DNA of 37,006 nt from assembly GCF_000364705.1 (NCBI RefSeq), contig NZ_AQOH01000037.1:1-37006 (forward strand). The letters are read 5' to 3'. Made by a program: the position numbers and the translations under genes. Shown here piece by piece: positions 25,271 to 33,700 of the stretch. The notes under the pieces were generated by a model, which had not been told where the DNA came from, ran no database searches, and worked only from the letters and a program-made list of their open reading frames with translations. Within the stretch, counting starts at the first letter, position 1; the number at the start of each line of letters is the position of its first letter. Source of the DNA: Pseudomonas fuscovaginae SE-1. Lineage in GTDB: Bacteria > Pseudomonadota > Gammaproteobacteria > Pseudomonadales > Pseudomonadaceae.

Positions 25271-26308
25271 TCAGCTCCCTTGCAGCGGCTTGGCGTCCTG
25301 GAAGAAGTAGTCCTTCCACGACTCGGGCTTGTGCTTGATGGCGCCCACCCGATGGAGGAATTCAGCCAGCGGATAGGTGTTCTTGGGTGTCACGGTGAAC
25401 TCGAACTGCGGGTTGTCGATGATCTTCAGCAGCGCCGCCCGGTCGATCTTGGCCTTGGTCACGCGCAGGTAGGTGTCCGCCGCCGCCCCCTTGTCCTTCT
25501 GCGCAAAGTCCGCCGCCTCGGCCAGGGCTTCGACGAAGGCCTTGTAGGTCTTGGGATTGTCGTTGCGGAATTTTTCGGTGGCGAACAGCACGGTCGGCGA
25601 GTTCGGCCCGAACAGGTCGTAGCTGTTGAGCACCACGTGGACATTGGGACTCTCCAGCGCCTGCTCCTGGAACGGCGGGTTGGAGAAGTGCCCGGTCAGT
25701 TCGGTGCCGCCAGCCAGCAGGGCCGCGGTGGCGTCCGGATGCGGGACGGCGACGGTGTATTTGTCCAGGCGATTGAATTCCTTGTCGCCCCACAGCTTGG
25801 CCGCAGCGTATTGCAGGTAACGCGACTGCACCGAGACGCCCACCGCCGGCAGGGCGATGCGGTCCTGCTCGGTGAAGTCGGCGATGGTCTTGACCTTGGG
25901 GTTGTTGCTCACCAGGTAGTAGGGGAAGTTGCCCAGCGAAGCCACGGCCTTGACGTTCTGCCGGCCGTAGGTGCGGTCCCAGATGGTCAGCAGCGGGCCG
26001 ACGCCGGCCCCGGCGATGTCCACTGAACCTGAGAGCAGCGCATCGTTGATCGCCGAGCCACCGGACAGCTGGGTCCAGTCCACCTTGATGTCGAGGCCTT
26101 CGGCCTTGCCGTGCTTCTCGATCAGGTGCTGGTCACGAACCACGTTGAGCAGCAGGTAGACGATGCCGAACTGTTCGGCGATGCGGATTTCGCCTTCGGC
26201 CTGGGCCGTGGCCGGAGCCAGCAGGCTGCCGGCGAGCAGACTCAGGCTCAGGCCGAGGGTGGTGGTGAAGCGGCCGAGTTTCGGCAGCAGCGCAAAGGGT
26301 GCAGGCAT
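25271..26308 (-). CDS. Periplasmic substrate-binding protein, TauA/SsuA-like
   Basis: This 345-residue exported protein starts at ATG 26308 with AAGGAG 7 nt upstream. It has a signal peptide of ~36 residues (LGLSLSLLAGSLLAPATAQA|EGE). The mature protein has the two-lobed NMT1/SsuA-type binding fold (IRIAEQFGIVYLLLNVVRDQHLIEK, GSAINDALLSGSVDIAGAGVGPLL, ALPAVGVSVQSRYLQYAAAKLWG). The ligand is not identifiable. The adjacent 2-oxoglutarate dioxygenase suggests a sulfonate, sulfate ester or aryloxy acid. Confidence 0.88.
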   Translation of the reverse strand: MPAPFALLPKLGRFTTTLGLSLSLLAGSLLAPATAQAEGEIRIAEQFGIVYLLLNVVRDQHLIEKHGKAEGLDIKVDWTQLSGGSAINDALLSGSVDIAGAGVGPLLTIWDRTYGRQNVKAVASLGNFPYYLVSNNPKVKTIADFTEQDRIALPAVGVSVQSRYLQYAAAKLWGDKEFNRLDKYTVAVPHPDATAALLAGGTELTGHFSNPPFQEQALESPNVHVVLNSYDLFGPNSPTVLFATEKFRNDNPKTYKAFVEALAEAADFAQKDKGAAADTYLRVTKAKIDRAALLKIIDNPQFEFTVTPKNTYPLAEFLHRVGAIKHKPESWKDYFFQDAKPLQGS

Positions 26309-26334
26309 GGGGATGCTCCTTGAAAGCGATCGGG

Positions 26335-27231
26335 TCAGAACGGGGCATCGCCCTGGATAGTGGTGCGGTAGAGCTTGCGGCGCAGATGGTTCGGGCAGCC
26401 GGCGGCCATGTGGATCAGCGAGCGGTTGTCCCAGAACACCAGGTCGTGGGGCTGCCATTGATGGCGATAGACGTTGTCCGGGAGCACGCTGTGGGCGTAC
26501 AGCTCACTGAGGATCTGCCGGCTTTCGTCTTCCGGCAGGCCGATGATCCGCGTGGTAAAGCCTTCACTGACGAACAACCCCTTGCGACCGGTTTCCGGGT
26601 GGGTGCGGACGATCGGATGCACCACCTCGGCGACCTGGGCCAGTTGTTCCGGAGTCAGGGTCGGGCGCCAGTTGCCTTCGAATTTGGTTTCGCTGTAGCG
26701 CGCGGTATACGAGTGCGCCGCCGAACGGCCCTCGACCGCCTTGCGCAGCCTTTCGGGCAGGCGGTCCCAGGCCTTGTGCTGGTCGGCGAACAGGGTGTCA
26801 CCGCCTTCGGCCGGCAGTTCCTGTGCGTGCAGCATCGAGCCGAGGCTTGGCAGCTCCTTATAGGAAAGGTCCGAGTGCCAGAATTTTCCGGCATCACCCA
26901 GGCCGATGTTCTGACCATTCTCGACGATGTTGGAGACGATCAGGATCTCCGGGTGCCCAGCCAGCAAGAACTGCTTGAGCACATGGATCTGCAATACGCC
27001 GAAACGACGACTGAAGGCGATCTGCTGCTCGGGGCTGATGCGCTGGTCGCGAAACACCAGCACATGGTGGTCCAGGTGGGCGCGGTGGATGCGGGCGAAA
27101 TCCGCTTCGTTGATCGGCTGGCGCAGGTCCAGGCCGATGATTTCGGCACCTGTTGTGCCGATGAAAGGGCGGATCTCGAAGGATTGGGACGCCGCCACCG
27201 GCGCCGGGGAAACCGCGGAAATCAAAGACAT
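26335..27231 (-). CDS. TauD/TfdA-family Fe(II)/2-oxoglutarate dioxygenase
   Basis: This 298-residue enzyme has the HxD iron motif in FWHSDLSYKELPS, the distal His in NRSLIHMAAG and the 2-oxoglutarate Arg in RRKLYRTTIQG. All sites are intact. The family oxidises taurine, alkyl sulfate esters (AtsK) or 2,4-D-type acids. Which one cannot be told from sequence. The start is ATG 27231 with GGAG at 8 nt; an upstream in-frame start would add 18 Arg-rich residues and is not supported. It is the first gene of the importer operon and is divergent from a GntR regulator, so enzyme and importer are likely controlled together and used for scavenging one substrate. Confidence 0.87.
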   Translation of the reverse strand: MSLISAVSPAPVAASQSFEIRPFIGTTGAEIIGLDLRQPINEADFARIHRAHLDHHVLVFRDQRISPEQQIAFSRRFGVLQIHVLKQFLLAGHPEILIVSNIVENGQNIGLGDAGKFWHSDLSYKELPSLGSMLHAQELPAEGGDTLFADQHKAWDRLPERLRKAVEGRSAAHSYTARYSETKFEGNWRPTLTPEQLAQVAEVVHPIVRTHPETGRKGLFVSEGFTTRIIGLPEDESRQILSELYAHSVLPDNVYRHQWQPHDLVFWDNRSLIHMAAGCPNHLRRKLYRTTIQGDAPF

Positions 27232-27346
27232 GTATTCACTCCCACGCAGAGCACGCCCGACAGCGCGCCTCGATCGGAAACTCACGGTGGTCCCGTGTTG
27301 GTTCAGTTCGTGCGGCGCACCGATTGGTCGGTGGGTACGCAGGTGG

Positions 27347-27362
27347 ATGACAATATAGTCAT
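27347..27362. promoter_or_regulatory. Imperfect palindrome ATGAC-N6-GTCAT
   Basis: Arms ATGACAAT and ATAGTCAT match at 7 of 8 positions. The site overlaps the predicted -10 box and start point of the dioxygenase operon. FadR/GntR dimers bind short inverted repeats of this kind, so it may be the operator of the divergent regulator. Confidence 0.45.
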
Positions 27363-27389
27363 AATAGGGATATTTTAAATATCATTTAA
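27361..27389 (-). promoter_or_regulatory. Candidate sigma-70 promoter with a palindromic spacer
   Basis: On the minus strand TTAAAT (27384-27389), 17 nt, then TATTAT (27361-27366). The spacer holds a perfect 7-1-7 palindrome GATATTT-T-AAATATC (27369-27383). The -10 is good and the -35 poor, as expected where a regulator controls access. It would drive the dioxygenase/importer operon with a ~120-nt leader. The rest of the 435-bp gap (27232-27666) holds no gene that I can support. Confidence 0.45.
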
Positions 27390-27666
27390 GAATATGCATA
27401 GGCCGGTGGCAGCCCCGTCCAGCCTGTCGTCTGCCGATGTGCAAAATTCCTCGCCATTGCAAAGTAATGCGTACTTACAAAATGACGGAGACCTACACTT
27501 ATCAGGGAAACGATTGATAGTTCCGCGGGCTTTGCTGGAAGAAAATGGCACCTTGCAATTATCGCTGTGGAAGGACCCCGGCGGCGATCTGACAAGCGTC
27601 CGGGCGGCGGCAGGCATTGCGTCGAATCCGATTTGAGCTGCCCATCGAGCAGCAGGTGGTCTGAAC

Positions 27667-28350
27667 GTGGCAAAAAAACCTAACCCTCTGGGCAGCATCC
27701 TCGTCAGCAGCCCGATTCCCGCTCATCTCGCCCGGGCGGTGATCGAGGAAACCTTGCGTGGCGCCATTCTCGACGGGCGATTGCCCTGTGGCATGGCGTT
27801 GCGCCAACAGGAACTGGCCACCCTGTTCGGCGTCAGTCGCATGCCGGTTCGCGAGGCATTGCGTCAGCTCGAGGCGCAGTCGCTGTTGCGTGTCGTACAG
27901 CACAAGGGCGCGGTGGTCGCGCCGCTGATCGACGATACCTCGACGGAAAACTACGACCTGCGCATCCTGCTGGAGTCGGAAGCCCTGCGCCTGTCGGTGC
28001 CGCGGCTCAGCGCAGAGGACCTGGCCCGCAGCGCCGCCTATATCGACGAGTTGGAGGCGCAGACCGACTACACCCACGTCGGACGACTCAATCGCCTGTT
28101 TCACATGAGCCTCTACTGCAAGGCGCCCAACCACAAGCTGCTGGCACTGATCGAACAGGGCCTGGTGGAGGAGGAACGCTTCCTGCGCTTCAACCTGTCG
28201 GCCATGGGCCTGGGGAAACTGTCCCAGGACGATCACCGGGAGTTGCTCCAGGCGGCCCGCGCCGGCCAGGTCAATGCCTGCGTGGCGCATTTGCAACATC
28301 ATTTGCGACGAGGCATCGAAGTCATCCAGCACTACCTTGGCAAGTCCTGA
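27667..28350 (+). CDS. GntR-family (FadR/FCD-type) transcriptional regulator
   Basis: This 227-residue regulator starts at GTG 27667, with AGGTGG about 8 nt before. The N-terminal winged helix (about 20-85) contains LRGAILDGRLPCGMALRQQELATLFGVSRMPVREALRQLEAQSLL, a clear GntR helix-turn-helix. The C-terminal part is the all-helical FCD ligand domain (LRILLESEALRLSVPRL, LNRLFHMSLYC, DHRELLQAARAGQVNACVAHLQHHL), whose Asp/His residues usually bind a metal and a carboxylate. It is divergent from the dioxygenase/importer operon and most likely represses it until its substrate or product binds. This is inferred from position. Confidence 0.88.
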   Translation: MAKKPNPLGSILVSSPIPAHLARAVIEETLRGAILDGRLPCGMALRQQELATLFGVSRMPVREALRQLEAQSLLRVVQHKGAVVAPLIDDTSTENYDLRILLESEALRLSVPRLSAEDLARSAAYIDELEAQTDYTHVGRLNRLFHMSLYCKAPNHKLLALIEQGLVEEERFLRFNLSAMGLGKLSQDDHRELLQAARAGQVNACVAHLQHHLRRGIEVIQHYLGKS

Positions 28351-28357
28351 ACCGCCC

Positions 28358-28377
28358 ACCGGCGCATTGACGCCGGT
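28358..28377 (+). terminator. Weak hairpin after the GntR gene
   Basis: ACCGGCG, 6-nt loop, CGCCGGT is a perfect 7-bp stem starting 8 bp after the stop codon. No U-run follows, so it may only protect the 3' end. Confidence 0.35.
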
Positions 28378-28666
28378 CGATCCCGACATTGTTCCGAACG
28401 CTCTCCCGGGGCCTGCCCCATGCCCCCCTGGCTGACGGGGGGATGACCAGGCCAGGTCGAGGCGTCGGACACGCCGCGCCGCCTCAGGCGATAGCCGAGC
28501 CGCGTATTTGGGCACACCCTTGCCAGTCGACGCGTTACGAACCCGCTACGCGATACCCGGATAGGAGACTCACCAGAAGGAGCTTTGCCACAGGCCGCAA
28601 GGCACGGAGCAAGCGTGTCCAGGCCCCGCCGACCCAACCATTGCCCAACTGTTTGAAGAGAGGCCT

Positions 28667-28683
28667 GAGTGAGGCATTCACTC
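28667..28683. other. Inverted repeat GAGTGA-N5-TCACTC upstream of pvfA
   Basis: This perfect 6-5-6 repeat lies at the boundary between G+C-rich sequence (28378-28660, where I see no gene) and the AT-rich pvf promoter region. It could be a regulator site about 85 bp upstream of the predicted -35 box, or a 3'-end hairpin, since TTGTTTTC follows on the plus strand. Confidence 0.35.
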
Positions 28684-28734
28684 ATTGTTTTCATTCTGCC
28701 CATCATTGGGTGGGAGAGGTACTCTTACGCCAAT

Positions 28735-28755
28735 AAAACAATTTTTAATTGTTTT
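28735..28755. promoter_or_regulatory. Perfect 9-3-9 AT palindrome overlapping the pvf -35 box
   Basis: AAAACAATT-TTT-AATTGTTTT is perfectly symmetric. Its right arm overlaps the predicted -35 box (28753-28758) of the pvf operon, a typical place for an operator. The 696-bp gap 28351-29046 otherwise holds no convincing gene. Confidence 0.5.
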
Positions 28756-28780
28756 ACAAGCATCGCTCATCCCTTATAAA
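28753..28780 (+). promoter_or_regulatory. Candidate sigma-70 promoter of pvfABCD
   Basis: TTTACA (28753-28758), 16 nt, TATAAA (28775-28780): five of six bases match at each box. Transcription from about 28787 would give a leader of about 260 nt before pvfA. Confidence 0.55.
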
Positions 28781-28860
28781 AACTGGAACTTCAACAAACT
28801 TAAAAACAACTTGATCGAAACTTGTCTTGTGTACTAGCTTTAAAAAACCGGAAACATGTA

Positions 28861-28905
28861 CCGGCCCTGTCACTGCAGCGCCAGGGCTCATAGAACAGGG
28901 ACCGG
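28861..28905 (+). other. Predicted stem-loop in the pvf leader RNA
   Basis: CCGGCCCTGT pairs with ACAGGGaCCGG (28895-28905) with one bulged A, enclosing a 24-nt loop. The right arm contains ACAGGGAC, close to the ANGGA-type core recognised by RsmA/CsrA proteins, which act in the Gac pathway reported for mgo genes. RsmA binding here is conjecture. Confidence 0.35.
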
Positions 28906-29046
28906 TCATCCATGCCGTTGCTTCGGGCCTCTCGGTTTTCAACTACCGATCGAGGCCCTCGTTCGCCTGTGGATTCATCCACACGGCATTAATGCATTGA
29001 ATCGGCAGTTTATCGCCATCCAACTTTACAAACACAAAGGTGGCCA

Positions 29047-29823
29047 ATGAATATTTATGAAAAACGCCTCGAACATGAAAAGGCACAACTACTTGAGCAC
29101 ACTGTTTTCAGCGAAGTCGATTCACTGGAACGGCTCCAGCGCTTCATGGAAATCCATGTCTTCGCGGTGTGGGACTTCATGTCGTTGACCAAACGCCTGC
29201 AACGGGAACTGACCTGCCTGCGGTTGCCCTGGCTACCTCCCGAGGACGCCGCGGCGGCCAGGGCGATCAACGAGATCGTGCTCGGCGAGGAATCGGACGC
29301 GCACCATGACACAGGCCACTGCAGCCATTTCGAGCTGTACCGGCAAGCCATGGTGGAAATCGGCGCCAACACCCAGGCCATCGATGACTTCATCCACCTG
29401 CTGCGTGAAGGCGTGCCTGTCGACATCGCCCTGCAGCGCGCCGATGTCGATCCAGGCGCGAGCCGCTTTGTCCGCCGAACCCTGGACGTCGCCTTGCAGG
29501 GCACGCCGCATTGCGTCGCCGCGGTCTTTCTGCACGGGCGGGAAAACCTGGTGCCCGGGATGTTCCGACGCCTGCTCGAACGCTGGCGCATCGATCCGGC
29601 CCAGGCGCCGACCCTGCACTACTACCTGCAACGGCATATCGAGGTGGATGCCACCGACCATGGCCCCGCCGCCGCGCAACTGCTGCAGCGGCTGATCGGC
29701 GCAGACCCGCAGCGTCGGCACGAGGCGGACGAGGCGGCGTTGCTCGCACTGGCGAGTCGACGCCGGCTGTGGGACGACGTGCTCCTGAAACTGCGGGCCG
29801 AGCCCATCGGGGCCGCCTCATGA
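29047..29823 (+). CDS. pvfA: PvfA/MgoB: DUF3050 haem-oxygenase-like protein
   Basis: This 258-residue all-helical protein of DUF3050 starts at ATG 29047 with AAAGGTGG upstream. The haem-oxygenase-like diiron fold is suggested by HVFAVWDFMSLTKRLQREL (about residues 35-55), the acidic/His helix EIVLGEESDAHHDTGHCSHFELY (about 75-98) and a later helix with LHYYLQRHIEVDATDHGP (about 195-212). These have the E/H spacing of diiron oxygenases. In Pseudomonas this gene is pvfA (P. entomophila) or mgoB (P. syringae), first of a four-gene operon that makes diazeniumdiolate and pyrazine-N-oxide signals. Its stop overlaps the next start in ATGA. Confidence 0.9.
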   Translation: MNIYEKRLEHEKAQLLEHTVFSEVDSLERLQRFMEIHVFAVWDFMSLTKRLQRELTCLRLPWLPPEDAAAARAINEIVLGEESDAHHDTGHCSHFELYRQAMVEIGANTQAIDDFIHLLREGVPVDIALQRADVDPGASRFVRRTLDVALQGTPHCVAAVFLHGRENLVPGMFRRLLERWRIDPAQAPTLHYYLQRHIEVDATDHGPAAAQLLQRLIGADPQRRHEADEAALLALASRRRLWDDVLLKLRAEPIGAAS

Positions 29824-30767
29824 ACGCCGCCGACCACCGCGCCTTCGCCGAGGCCTGGGAAAACCGCGCCAGCATCCGTACCCGTCCGCGGCGCCTGCTG
29901 GAAGACGATGACCGGCTGATCTACCCGCTCAGTCGCCAACCCCTGGCCAACAGCGGCACCCTGCTCGCCCACTGCCCTGAACAGCGCGACTTCGTGCTGA
30001 CCCAGAGCCTCTATAAGTTCATCAACGACGTGGTGATCTTCGAGACCGAGATCGTCGACCGCACCGCCCGCCGCATCGCCAAGGATCGCTTTCCGATCCG
30101 CTTCCCTCTGGCCTGCCGCTATGCCGCGATGACCGTGGTGGTGGATGAGGACTACCACGCCCTGGTGGCAATGGACTTCATGCAGCAGACCATCGCCCTG
30201 ACCGGCATCCAGCCGCTGGCCATGCCCGGCGAGATCGAGTTGAGCCGCGCGATACCGGCAGCCCTGGGCATGGCGCCGGAACACCTGCAGGGCGCCGTCG
30301 AACTGCTCTGCGTGGCGATGGCGGAAAACACCGTGACCACCGATGTCGCCGCCTTCGCCCAGGATGCGACGGTCAAGACCTCGGTCAAGGGGCTGATGGC
30401 CGACCACCTGCTCGACGAAGGCCGCCATGCCGGCTTCTGGGCCCGCCTGGTGCGACTCTACTGGCAGGGCGCAAGCGAGGCCGACCGGGAAGCGCTCGCC
30501 GAAATCCTGCCGGTGTTCATCGTCCATTACCTGAGCAACGGCATCCAGAAGGCCTTCGACTTCAACCTCATCGAACACCTGCCGGTCAGCGAGCCGATTC
30601 GCCAGTCCCTCAGGAGCGAGGCTGCCAGCCTGGCCTACCCGCTCAATCGCCATCACCCGCTGGTGATCAATATCGTGCGCTTCCTGCGCAACAGCTCGCT
30701 GCTGGATTCGCCCTGCGTGCAAGAGGCACTCGGCGACTATCTGCTCCAGCCCGGGAGGACGTCATGA
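29820..30767 (+). CDS. pvfB: PvfB/MgoC: AurF-like diiron N-oxygenase
   Basis: This 315-residue protein is similar to p-aminobenzoate N-oxygenase AurF. Start ATG 29820 overlaps pvfA in ATGA. Diiron ligand helices are recognisable as FINDVVIFETEIVDRTARRI, VVDEDYHALVAMDF, LCVAMAENTVTTD and LMADHLLDEGRHAGFW, so the E/ExxH-type ligands are present. In the pvf/mgo pathway this enzyme oxidises the amine nitrogen of a carrier-bound amino acid, which creates the N-O bond of valdiazen/leudiazen and pyrazine N-oxides. The long open frame starting at 29511 is only antisense-like extension. It overlaps pvfC by 4 bp. Confidence 0.92.
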   Translation: MNAADHRAFAEAWENRASIRTRPRRLLEDDDRLIYPLSRQPLANSGTLLAHCPEQRDFVLTQSLYKFINDVVIFETEIVDRTARRIAKDRFPIRFPLACRYAAMTVVVDEDYHALVAMDFMQQTIALTGIQPLAMPGEIELSRAIPAALGMAPEHLQGAVELLCVAMAENTVTTDVAAFAQDATVKTSVKGLMADHLLDEGRHAGFWARLVRLYWQGASEADREALAEILPVFIVHYLSNGIQKAFDFNLIEHLPVSEPIRQSLRSEAASLAYPLNRHHPLVINIVRFLRNSSLLDSPCVQEALGDYLLQPGRTS

Positions 30768-33700
30768 GACGCCTCGACATCCTCCTGGTCGGGCGCAGCC
30801 GGGTGCTGAACGAGCTCGGGCGGGAGCTGGAACAGCATGGTCACCGGGTTCGGCAGCAGAGCGGTGACGCCAGCTTGCCCGGAGCGACCGACCTGATGAT
30901 CGAGGATGGCAGCCGGCCGCTGCCCATGGTGAACGACAACGCGCCACGGCTTGGCTTGCGCCTGGAGTACGGTGCGGCAGCGGCCAGCATGCTGCCGGCG
31001 CTGGCGCTGTGCTGCCGGCAGGACGGGCGGCTGATCCTGCGCCAGCCCGTGGCCCAGAACGGCTGCGGCAATGGCCAGCGCCTGCGGCTGGCGGCGAGTC
31101 GCGACCTGGTCGAGCTGGGGGCGCTGCTGGTCAGCCGTTTCTCCCGTGACCGTGACCACTTCCTTGAAATCCCCTCCCTCATCTCGCCGCCCGGTGGCGT
31201 CGAGTACCCGCTGTCGGCCCTGGAATCGCTGGCCTTCGAACACCGCTTCAACCACACGTCCCGACCCGACCTGCTGGCCCTGGCAGCCGTGCCGGTGATC
31301 CAGCGCATTGAAGACAGCCTGTACCGTTTCGCCGAGCGCCCGGCCCTGAGCGTGGCCGGCGTGGAGACCCGCTATCGCCAGTTGCATGCCCACGGCCTGG
31401 CGATCCAGCAGCGCCTGCTGGCCATCCTTGCCGGACTGGACAACCGTGGGGAGCCCGCAGTGATCGGCCTGTGCCTGGGGAAGACCCCGGCGTTCTATGC
31501 CAGCCTGCTGGCCATCCTCGGTTGTGGCGCGGTCTACCTGCCGCTGGAGCCGAATCATCCACCGCAGCGCCAGCAGTTCATATTGGAGGATGCCGGAGCC
31601 GCCCTGCTGCTGCATGATGGTCGGCATCCTCTGGCTGGGCGCATGCCCTCGCTGGATGTCACCACCGTGCGCAGCGACGACAGCTCACCGGTTGCGCCCC
31701 TGGTACGCCGCCCCCTGAGCGAGGAAATGCCGTGCCTGGTGCTCTACACCTCGGGCACCACCGGTCAGCCCAAGGGCATCCTGCTCAGCCAGGCCAACCT
31801 CGCCCACTTCTGCGCCTGGTATGCCGATTACGTGGGGCTGAACGCCCGGCATCGGGTGCTGCAGTTCTCGACCCCAAGCTTCGATGCGTCACTGATCGAT
31901 ATCTTCCCCAGCCTGCTCCAGGGCGCCGAGCTGGTGGTGGCCAGCGAAGAGCAGAGGCGCGACCCCGCGCAACTCGCCCGACTGATCCGCGAACAACGGA
32001 TCAGCCATGCCTTCCTGCCACCGATGCTGCTCGGCATCCTGCCGCTGGAGCCACCGCTGGGGCTGGAACACCTGCTGACCGGCGGCGATGTCTGCGAACC
32101 CTGGGTCATCGAACGCCTCGCGCGGCAGACGAATTTCCATAACCTCTACGGCCCGACCGAGGCAACAGTGCTGATCACCGCGCGGCAGTTGCAAACCGAT
32201 ACCGGCAATTGCAGCCTTGGCCGGCCGATCGCCAACAGCCAGGTGTTCATTCTCGATGAAGACGGCCAGCCGGTAGTCGAGCAGGTGGTCGGTGAGCTGC
32301 ATATCGTCGGGCCGGGTGTCAGCCTGGGCTACCTGCACGCTGCGCAACCCGGCGCCGAGCGCTTCATCGAGCTGCGCACCGGTGACGGCCCGGCACTCCG
32401 GGCGTATCGTACCGGCGACCTGGCCAAGTGGACCGCCGAGGGGATCGAGTTCTGCGGACGTCGGGACCAGCAGGTGAAGATCCGCGGCTTTCGGGTCGAG
32501 CCGGAGGAAATCGAGCACTGCCTGCGCGACAGCCGCTGGTACCGCCAGGTGGCCGTGGTCATCGACAGCCGTCGGCAGATCCTCGCCTACCTGGCCCAGC
32601 CGACCGGCGCCGACAGCCATCGCGAAGCCCTGCGGCAGTACGTTGAACGTTGCCTGCCGGACTACATGCACCCCACCGCCTACGTCGAGCTGACCACGCT
32701 GCCCACGACCGCCAACGGCAAGGTCGACCGCCGGGCGCTGCTGAACCTGCCGATCCGGCTGGGTGGCAATCCAGGCCTGCGGCAGCCGGCCAATGCCGAC
32801 GAGGCCTGGTTGCGGGAGCTTTGGGCCGAGTTGCTGGCATTGCCGGCCGAGGGTATCGCCACCGACGAAAGCTTCTTCAACCTGGGCGGGCATTCGATCC
32901 TGCTGTCGAAGATGCTGCTGGGGATTCGTGCCCGCTACGGACACGGTATCTCCATCAACCGCTTCATCGAGGAGCCGACCCTGGGCCGGCTGGCGGTATT
33001 GGCCAGGGGCGACTCGACCGGCGGAGTATTGAGCGCGCAGATACGGTTCGATGCCGAACGCGAGCTGGACTGGCGGGCGTTGCCGGCGCAGCGTGCCGGT
33101 GACCGCGGCAAGGTGCTGCTGACCGGTGCCAACAGCTTCGTCGGCGTGCATCTCGTCGAGGCTCTGCTGGCCACGGGTGTCAGCGAGATCGCCTGCCTGG
33201 TCCGCGACAGTGCCAGCGAGACGGCGGCGGCGCGATTTGCCCGGGCCCTGCGCGACAACCGCCTGGAGCATCTGGACATGGAGCGTGTGCGGGTCTATCC
33301 CGCGGATATCCGCCAGCCACGCCTGGGGCTGACCGAGAAGGTGTACGAACGGATCGATCGCGAGTTCGGGGTAGTGATCCACAACGCCGCCCACGTCAAT
33401 CACGTGCTCGACTACGAGGCGCTGGCTCCCGACAACGTCGCTCCGCTGTTCGAGTGCCTGCGCCTGTGCGAAGGGCGCAGCAAGAAGATCTTCAACTTCA
33501 TTTCCAGCCTGTCCGCCTGCAGCCGGGTCAGCGAGCAGGGCCGGGTGCTTGAACAACCGCCGAGCGAGACGCCACCGATCTATATCCGCAATGGCTATAA
33601 CCTGTCCAAGTGGGTCGGCGAACGGATTGCCCAACGGGCTCGCGAGCAAGGGGCGTGGGTCAATCTCTTCCGTCCCGGCAACATCGCCTTCAACAGTCGC

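Noticed and set aside
28389..28736. 115-codon plus-strand frame upstream of pvfA
   Set aside because: No ribosome site at its ATG, random composition, and no domain. The opposite frame at 28332-28706 is equally unconvincing.
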